This document shows, one piece after another, positions 58,323 through 64,000 of a stretch of DNA of 64,000 bases. Origin of the DNA: Gnetum montanum (taxonomy: Eukaryota > Streptophyta > Gnetopsida > Gnetales > Gnetaceae). The number at the start of each line of letters is the position of its first letter. Position 1 is the first letter of the stretch. Below the pieces are notes generated by a model. It saw nothing but the letters and a program-made list of their open reading frames with translations, was not told the origin of the DNA and ran no database searches. The translations under genes were made by a program, and so were the position numbers. The stretch covers positions 292,489-356,488 of the forward strand of contig MNCI01023742.1 of NCBI GenBank assembly GCA_015680685.1, in the 5' to 3' direction.

Positions 58323-59049
58323 GGGGGATTGACCCTACGTTGGTTTGGGGGAGTTGTTGGGACTGTACTGATGGAGGAATGATGGAAGTTGACGCATCAG
58401 AGTGAATGTTATTGAGCATGGAAAAGATAGGGATGGAATGGGGAACATGTGCTTGAATGTTTGTGGATGAAGAAGGAAACATATTTTCTTCTAGGAAAGG
58501 ATGGGATAATAGGTTTGTGTGGGCATGGGGGCTAACAGTATGGTATGATTCTCCATGTTCAGATTGGGCTGCAAAGTCATCTTCTTCATCTTGAGGCTCT
58601 ATGGGAGGTAGTTGTAAGGCTTGATTTTTAACCATGAGAAGTTGGGATATGAGTTTATGATGGTTTTCAGATAGTGGGATTATGTCAAAAGCTGAAGGGA
58701 TAAACTCATGTCCTCCTTTGTGGATGAATTCATATTCTCACTTAGCTTCCCTCTCCATACGATCAATGGGCAAGTTGGCTTGGATTTTTACACAAATGAA
58801 GTTATATTGCTCTGGTGTAAGAGTTGCATGAATGGGGCCTTTGCCTTGTAGCCTGAGGGATTGGCGTGTAGGGCCTTGAGGATTTATGTGTTCAATAACG
58901 GTTATAGATTCCGTAGCAGTCACAGGGTTTGAAGCAATTGGTAGTGTTACTGGGTTGACTTGGGAAGATTCCATGATAAATGTGAATGGACTGGGATAGA
59001 CGAATGGAGTTTTGATAGGTAGTGAGGCTTTGATTAATAACAAGAAAGT
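58323..59049 (-). pseudogene. duplicated gag 5' segment in the Tat element
   Basis: Near-identical to 56842-57569. This copy keeps an ATG (58974-58972) before ESSQVNP, whereas the main gag copy has ATA at that position (57494). It is cut after about 220 codons, and its frame then runs into LTR-derived sequence. Confidence 0.8.
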
Positions 59050-59068
59050 GGCCCTCCCTCTAGTGCCA
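59050..59068 (-). other. primer-binding site next to the 5' LTR
   Basis: TGGCACTAGAGGGAGGGCC, one base different from the inner copy (C to T at a CpG). Confidence 0.7.
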
Positions 59069-59710
59069 AAAACTGTACTGACTTAAATCGTCGGTGTAAG
59101 GCTGGAAGGGAAACAAACACCGAGAGATCATTGGGCAGTCACAGCGGACCCTGCCTTCACTTGAGGGCAAGCTGGAAAAGGGAATGAAGGCAGAGTGCCT
59201 TGGATGGTTTGCATGCAAATCAACCAAGGACTTCCCCGAGCGTAAGCTACGGCTAGCGTTGGGGTTATCGTAAACGGTATGTAGATGGAATGTAAACAAT
59301 GATACGAAGTGTAAATAAGTGTACTGAGTTATGAATAAAGCGTAAACCAAGTTATATTGTAAATAGAACATAAACTGAAGTAAATAATGTAAATGAGAGG
59401 CAATAATGAAACTGTATTGTATTGTTTTTTTGAAAAATGTGCACTGGTCAAAGCGTAGTTGCACAAGTGTGAATGGAAAGTCAAACGCCTAGCCCTGGGA
59501 GGATATGATGTGACGATGTGAAAAGAACTTGAAAGCCAAAAATCAGATGTGCCGAGCGCCCAAGGATTGCAAGTTCTGTCCTCCGGAATCGCTAACTTCT
59601 CCAATCTTTGCCTCTTCCAATCTTCTTCTCCTTCTTGCTGCTTTTGCTTTTGCTTCTCTTGCCTCCTCCTTTTTCTTTTTCTCCCTTTTTTTTTGTTTGA
59701 ATTAATAGGG

Positions 59711-59748
59711 TATTTATAGGTTTGGGCTAGGGTTTTTGGTTAGGGTTT
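59711..59748 (-). promoter_or_regulatory. TATA box with telo-box-like motifs, 5' LTR of Tat
   Basis: AAACCCTAA at 59748-59740 and TATAAATA at 59718-59711 on the minus strand. This is the probable promoter of the full-length transcript; transcription would start about 30 bp downstream. Confidence 0.6.
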
Positions 59749-60218
59749 GCTTAGACTAGATTCAATGCACCTATGCTATATTAGTTGTACATGAGTTGGA
59801 TGGCAATTGCACATTTTTGACCAGGCTTACAGCTTATGGGTCATTTGAGCCCATAAAAAAATACAAATACTTAGAAAAACAAGCTCTTCAGCGACACAAT
59901 TTTTGAAAACTTGAAGAGATTAGGTCCAGCGGCGGCTTCCTTGATTAAAAATTATTATTATTTTTTGTCTTTTGCGTTAGTGGGCTGGAAAATAGGAATT
60001 TTCCAATGTTTGGTGAAAAATTTCGCAATCATCGGGAGGAAAGTAGCCGGTGGTGCCTGGTGGTGGACAGCAATGAGACGTGTGGCAGCAGCGCAGGATT
60101 GGTAACGCGGTAGGGAGGAGGCATCCATGATGCGGCAGCGGGAGCAACGGCGGCAGACACGGTGTGAGCAGCGGAAAGGTGAAATTTGCAGATGAGCGAA
60201 TAATTGGTTCATCCATTC

Positions 60219-60573
60219 ATTGGATGTCAATGTTTGGGTCAGGGTGCTGTTGGTGCCGTAATTGGGCAGGAGAGAAGGATGGGACAAAGGGAGGGTGACT
60301 GATGAGTTGGAGGCAATCCCAGTGGACACCGTGGAAGAAGGCATGTGACTTTACGTCCATGGGAGGGCACTCGTAGCCTATCCCAGACCCTGATCCTGAT
60401 TCTGATCCCAGCCTCCACTTGGGATCCTTGACAAGCAAGTTCCATATCAGATCTCGCGCACACGCCTCCAGCTCATCATCCTCCGCCTGCTGAGGTTGTT
60501 CAGGAAACACCACGTCGGCAGAGAGAACGTTGATGAAGGTGCTTCTGCGGCAGGAGGCCTTGAAGGGAGTGCG
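60219..60573 (-). pseudogene. captured AGC protein kinase C-lobe fragment (5' LTR copy)
   Basis: Here the frame is uninterrupted: SRTPFKASCRRSTFINVLSA, then DVVFPEQP, ARDLIWNLLVKDPKWRLGSE, DVKSHAFFHGVHWDC, HPPFVPS and a stop after DPNIDIQ. Plant AGC VIIIa kinases (PINOID, WAG, D6PK, UNICORN groups) share this order; PPFVP after GVxW is seen in several of them. A Ser-Gly repeat (SGSGSG) follows RLGSE. Only about 118 codons are kept, so it has no kinase activity. The upstream GC-rich stretch may be more of the same gene but is not recognisable. Confidence 0.75.
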
Positions 60574-61352
60574 GCTACGGCGAAATAGAAACGGCAGGCA
60601 AAGGTGACGCGAGGAGAAAATAGCGGTGGTAGGGTGAGCGGCGTTCTGTGCAATAGCGGCGGTAGAACAACAACGCGTCAGGGCGGAGGGGAACAACAAG
60701 GCGTCAGGGCAGGAGACAGTGATGGCAACGACGCGGATGCAGCGAAGAGGTGGAGGGAGCATAGAGGACGCGTGCAGCAGTGTGGGGGCAGCGAATCAAA
60801 CGCGGCAGTCATCAGAATAGACGCGGCAGGCATCCAATAGACGCGAAGTGGTGAGCGCAGGAGACGGCAACGTGGGGCAGCAGAGGAGGAATAGCAACGC
60901 TGCAGAATCAGCAACGTGGAGACGCAGCAGAGACAGCAGCACGGCAGGGATGAGAGAGTGGTGCGGTAGGAGAAGGCGGCGATGTAGCAGCGGCTGCGCA
61001 AAAACAACGATGGCAGCAACAGAATCGTCAACGGCGGTGGCTGAAACAACACCCGGACTGTTGATGTGTATTGTGAAAATAGTGTATGAGACAGTGGTCC
61101 AGCAAGCATGTTGTGCCTTCAATTCAGGATTCTGAGCTGCGGAAGGGCCAGTAGATTGGCTGTGAGGATTGTACCAAACATGTTCCTTACGTACATCTTT
61201 TTTTTTGTGTTTTTTCTGTGCCTATGCCTGTATTTGAGCTCCTTTGCCTGAGTCCGATGGCCTCTGCATTTGTATAATCCAAGCTTGAGATGCTTGAAAA
61301 GTCTTGAATTATTTTCCACTCAAAGTGCCATGCTGAAATTAATGGTGTTTCA

Positions 61353-61734
61353 CGTGTGTTATGCTTGGTGATCCCAACAACGACTAGCATTGAGTAACCA
61401 AGGTTGCATCAGTTTAGGGTGTGAATGGTAAGTGGGAACAGATGCTGACACTAGGTAAATTAAGACTTAGTTAGTTAAATTTAGTTAATTAGTTACCTCA
61501 ACTCTTCACCTTGTCAGCTTAGGAGATAAAATAGAAAAGACATATAAAAATCATATACCTTGGACTTACTTAACCATACCATGAAAAATAAAACTAAGTC
61601 TAGGAAGACAATGAATAATTAACCTTAAGTGTTCCATGAGGCATGTAGGCACTTAGTCTGCGGAGTTCGACTAGATCATGCATGTTACACTCGTATTTGT
61701 ATGGTTGAGTGTAGGGGTACCTTGCCACTCATCA
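61353..61734 (+). repeat. 5' LTR of element B, right part
   Basis: Continues LTR B after the Tat insertion: GTGTTATGCTTGGTGATCCC matches A (CATTACGCATGGTGATCCC). It ends CCACTCATCA. With the left part the LTR totals about 830 bp. Confidence 0.85.
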
Positions 61735-61876
61735 TCGGCGCCATTGCCAGGGACTAAGTGTTTGTGCGCTAAGTAGAACATAGGATATTACTCACATTGT
61801 TGGGAGCTTAAACGAACCTTAGGGTTAATTAAAAAAAATTTATATAACGGTTAAATAGCACACCAATAAGACATAA

Positions 61877-63100
61877 TGTTTTCTTCTTCTTCTCATAAGA
61901 GCATTTCACCTAGGAATAATACAAGAAACAGTTGGCAATAAAAAACACATAACCTAAATCCGCCAATTTCTCAACAATATAGGGTGACATATACTCATCC
62001 CAATGAGTATATATCTAATTTCACTTTTATCCTCCATCAAGATAAATAGATGAACTAGAGAGACTTGCAAGGTAACATAGTATTACCTCTAGATCGTGCA
62101 GTCCCCAACATGCTCCTCTGTGATTTGGCACAGATTAGCATGACTTAGCTCTATGCTGAATACGTTGCGGAAGATTTTGACATGATGGATTACTATCCTA
62201 TAGCCTTACAAAGTATGAGGGACTCAAGGTAGGAGAGCCAACATACACTGTTGAAGGGCAAAGAGGTCCCACAGGTCCTAAGTGAAATCGGAGATGGTGA
62301 ACCACTTGTAACTGTTTCTCTATCGAAAGATGTTACCCCTCCTAATGATGGTGAGGAGGTGGGGTATCAGACCTACGCTCCATGATACACAACCCTGGTT
62401 CTGGTCCCCGTGAACACCAGCTGTTCACTGAGGGAACAAAAACACATGACAAGGACGGGAACTTAGATTGTCATCATGATCAGGGCCGAAGCCATCGAAG
62501 AGAAGGTAAGAAACATTGTCATGGCAATGGTTCTCCTTCTTCTTATCCTTCATCACATCACTCACCCTCTCCTTCCACATCAGGAAGCAATCATGGAGAG
62601 CATAATGGAAAGGATAAAGGTAAGAGAAATGAGAGACCTTGACAAGAGAGTCGAGAGAGAGGATGAGGGTAATCAAGAGAGTTAAGGCATGAACGACGGG
62701 AAAGTAGGGAACAACGCAGACATCATAGAAGTCATGAAAGAGACGATCATGATGAACCCCTACTTTCCACCCGAAGCATGCTAAATATAATAGAGGTAGT
62801 GAGAATTCCCACAATTTGAAGGGGGATGCTACCACCGAAACAATACTACCCTTACCAACAGCCTGATCCTTATGGATATTACATGCAGCAGTCCATTTCT
62901 CCAAATGACCCTATGGGTTACGCAATTCCACAACATCACTATCCAGTTTGGGAATATTATTAGACTTCCCCTCCCAGTAGGGATGCTCCACATGTATACC
63001 ATCCTCCAAATCCATCCGCACCTCTCATGCTGGTAGCTATACCACCAATCACTCCAACAATGCCAAGGGTATTTCCAACTCAACCGCAATAACCTAATGT
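61877..63100 (+). pseudogene. gag of element B
   Basis: The start MFSSSSHKSISPRNNTRNSW (61877) is followed by a stop. TYTHPNEYISNFTFILHQD is shared with C. A His/Ser/Arg-rich basic region (62440-62640: HHDQGRSHRREGKKHCHG) is probably RNA-binding. The Pro/Gln/Tyr tail (62825-63095) is read in another frame. Several stops and the central deletion inactivate it. Confidence 0.7.
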
Positions 63101-63389
63101 CATGAGGGCTTCCAATCCTCAATTCTCAGTTGGTCCTAGCAATTTTACATCAAAAAGACCTTTCTTCAAAACCAACAATCCAACTAAGCCCTCACCCTCA
63201 CAAGCGGTTGAACATCTAAACAACATCGTACCAAATAAGGTTTCGGGACCCCCTTCAAACAAGAAATCATGCCCAATGCACATGGTTATGTTAACACATA
63301 CCATCAGCGACTAGATTAATGTAGGCCACCTTCCCAAGAAACTATCTGATCCTGGGAGCCCCCTAATTTATCTTCAGGTCACTGGGAAT

Positions 63390-63990
63390 GAACCTCATAA
63401 GGCTCTTCTTGACTTAGGCTCCAGAGTTAACTTAATATCACAAGAATTGTATAAAACCTAGAACGTTCCTCCACTCAAGAAGAGAAATATTCACTTAGAG
63501 TTGGCTAACCAGTCCATCACTATTCCTTTGGGATAGGTTGAGGACATTGTTACCACCATGGGTGGTTGTTCATACCCAGCTAATTTCCTGGTGATCCAAA
63601 TAAATAATGACAAAATGGATTTCCCAATTATAATGGGAAGGGCATGGCTGAGCACAATTGATGCACACCTAGGAATCCACAATCTTTCCCTAGAAATATC
63701 CAATAAAAATACTTTCGGGAAAATTGAGAGGAAGAGAGTTCCATGCATCGCATATGGTGACACAAGGTGCCATTACATGTAGAAATCATGGGTGATGCGA
63801 AGTTTAACATTTCCTGCATGTAATCAGTGTGCACAAGATATTGACATACAAAAGTGCCTTTATGTATTAGCCACATAATAAGAAGACATCCAGTGGCTGA
63901 TGGCTGAACCAAGGAGCAACTCAATAACATGCATGAAACTAACTGAGGGGATAACTAGTGCTTACATTAAAAGCATAGACGTACTAGAGA
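63390..63990 (+). pseudogene. protease region of element B
   Basis: KALLDLGSRVNLIS (63400-63441) has DLG where D-S/T-G is expected. SYPANFLVIQINNDKMDFPI and IMGRAWLSTIDAHLGI (63570-63675) match A. Stops occur at 63460, 63535 and 63781. Confidence 0.75.
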
Positions 63991-64000
63991 AAGTTCTTTG

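Larger units (their letters stand above)
46278..61352 (-). mobile_element. Tat-clade Ty3/gypsy retrotransposon, about 15 kb
   Basis: A minus-strand element. The 5' LTR is 61352-59074, then PBS, duplicated 5' segment, gag-pro, RT, RNase H, a second (archaeal-type) RNase H, integrase, minisatellite and 3' region. The PPT is 48573-48560 and the 3' LTR 48559-46278. LTR ends are TGAAACACC...AGTACA. Flanks are CGTGC (46273-46277) and CGTGT (61353-61357), a 4/5 target duplication inside LTR B. The second RNase H before integrase is the mark of the Tat/Ogre clade. Coding frames are long, with few stops, so it is the youngest element here. Confidence 0.9.
59074..61352 (-). repeat. 5' LTR of the Tat element
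   Basis: 2279 bp; starts TGAAACACCATTAATTTC on the minus strand and ends AGTACA before GTTTT and the PBS. Its GC-rich part is 60050-61140. Confidence 0.9.
61736..64000 (+). mobile_element. Athila-like element B, internal region (continues beyond the window)
   Basis: The PBS-like CGGCGCCATTGCCAGGGA (61736-61753) follows the LTR. gag and protease relics come next. At about 62785-62825 the central gag part present in C (25270-26430) is missing, so B has a roughly 1.1-kb deletion in gag. RT and the rest lie outside. Confidence 0.8.

Noticed and set aside
58009-58635. A 208-codon fused frame as a novel gene
   Set aside because: It is the duplicated gag segment read into the truncated LTR copy, created by the rearrangement.

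Overview
The window looks like repeat-rich nuclear DNA of a vascular plant with a large genome. A gymnosperm is my best guess, but a fern cannot be excluded from sequence alone. The evidence is Athila-like and Tat-like Ty3/gypsy elements, Ty1/copia relics, a plant LINE, a non-RD LRR receptor-kinase pseudogene and a fragment of a plant AGC kinase. I find no intact host gene and no tRNA or rRNA gene. Almost everything is transposable element (TE) sequence, much of it interrupted by in-frame stops.

Layout from left to right. 1-4991: 3' part of an internally deleted Athila-like element (A) ending in a 3' LTR. 4992-7294: a Ty1/copia RT-RNase H relic followed by a 13-monomer tandem array. 8490-9650: a minus-strand copia relic that jumps from gag to RNase H. 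9657-14500: AT-rich DNA without recognisable genes. 15173-19871 (minus): a broken LRR receptor-like kinase gene carrying two copies of an unclassified insertion. 20050-22320: two diverged copies of the DNA upstream of that gene, the first with an 84-bp tandem repeat. 23385-37347: an Athila-like element (C) with both LTRs. Its 3' LTR is split by a GC-rich LINE-containing block (about 33373-37041), next to an assembly gap and a 210-bp inverted copy. 37353-37900: a minus-strand Athila 3' end. 38354-42900: a copia element with two LTRs and a gag relic. 42905-45828 (minus): an Athila-like pol relic (D). 45829-64000+: a third Athila-like element (B) whose 5' LTR is split by a complete 15-kb Tat-clade element (46278-61352, minus).

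The most interesting observations are these. Both Tat LTRs carry a C-lobe fragment of a plant AGC protein kinase, so a host gene piece was captured before the last transposition. The Athila U3 regions carry a phased array of GATATC palindromes just upstream of the TATA box, and copy number differs between the two LTRs of element C. The Tat element has dual RNase H domains, an intron-like spacer between pro and RT, and related minisatellites in that spacer and after pol. The GC-rich block links LINE ORF2 in one frame to a plant-transposon/gag-like domain, then to coiled-coil and J-domain-like segments. The receptor-kinase gene was hit twice by the same unknown element family, and removing each insertion rejoins the surrounding coding sequence.

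All family assignments come from reading motifs by eye. No database search was run.
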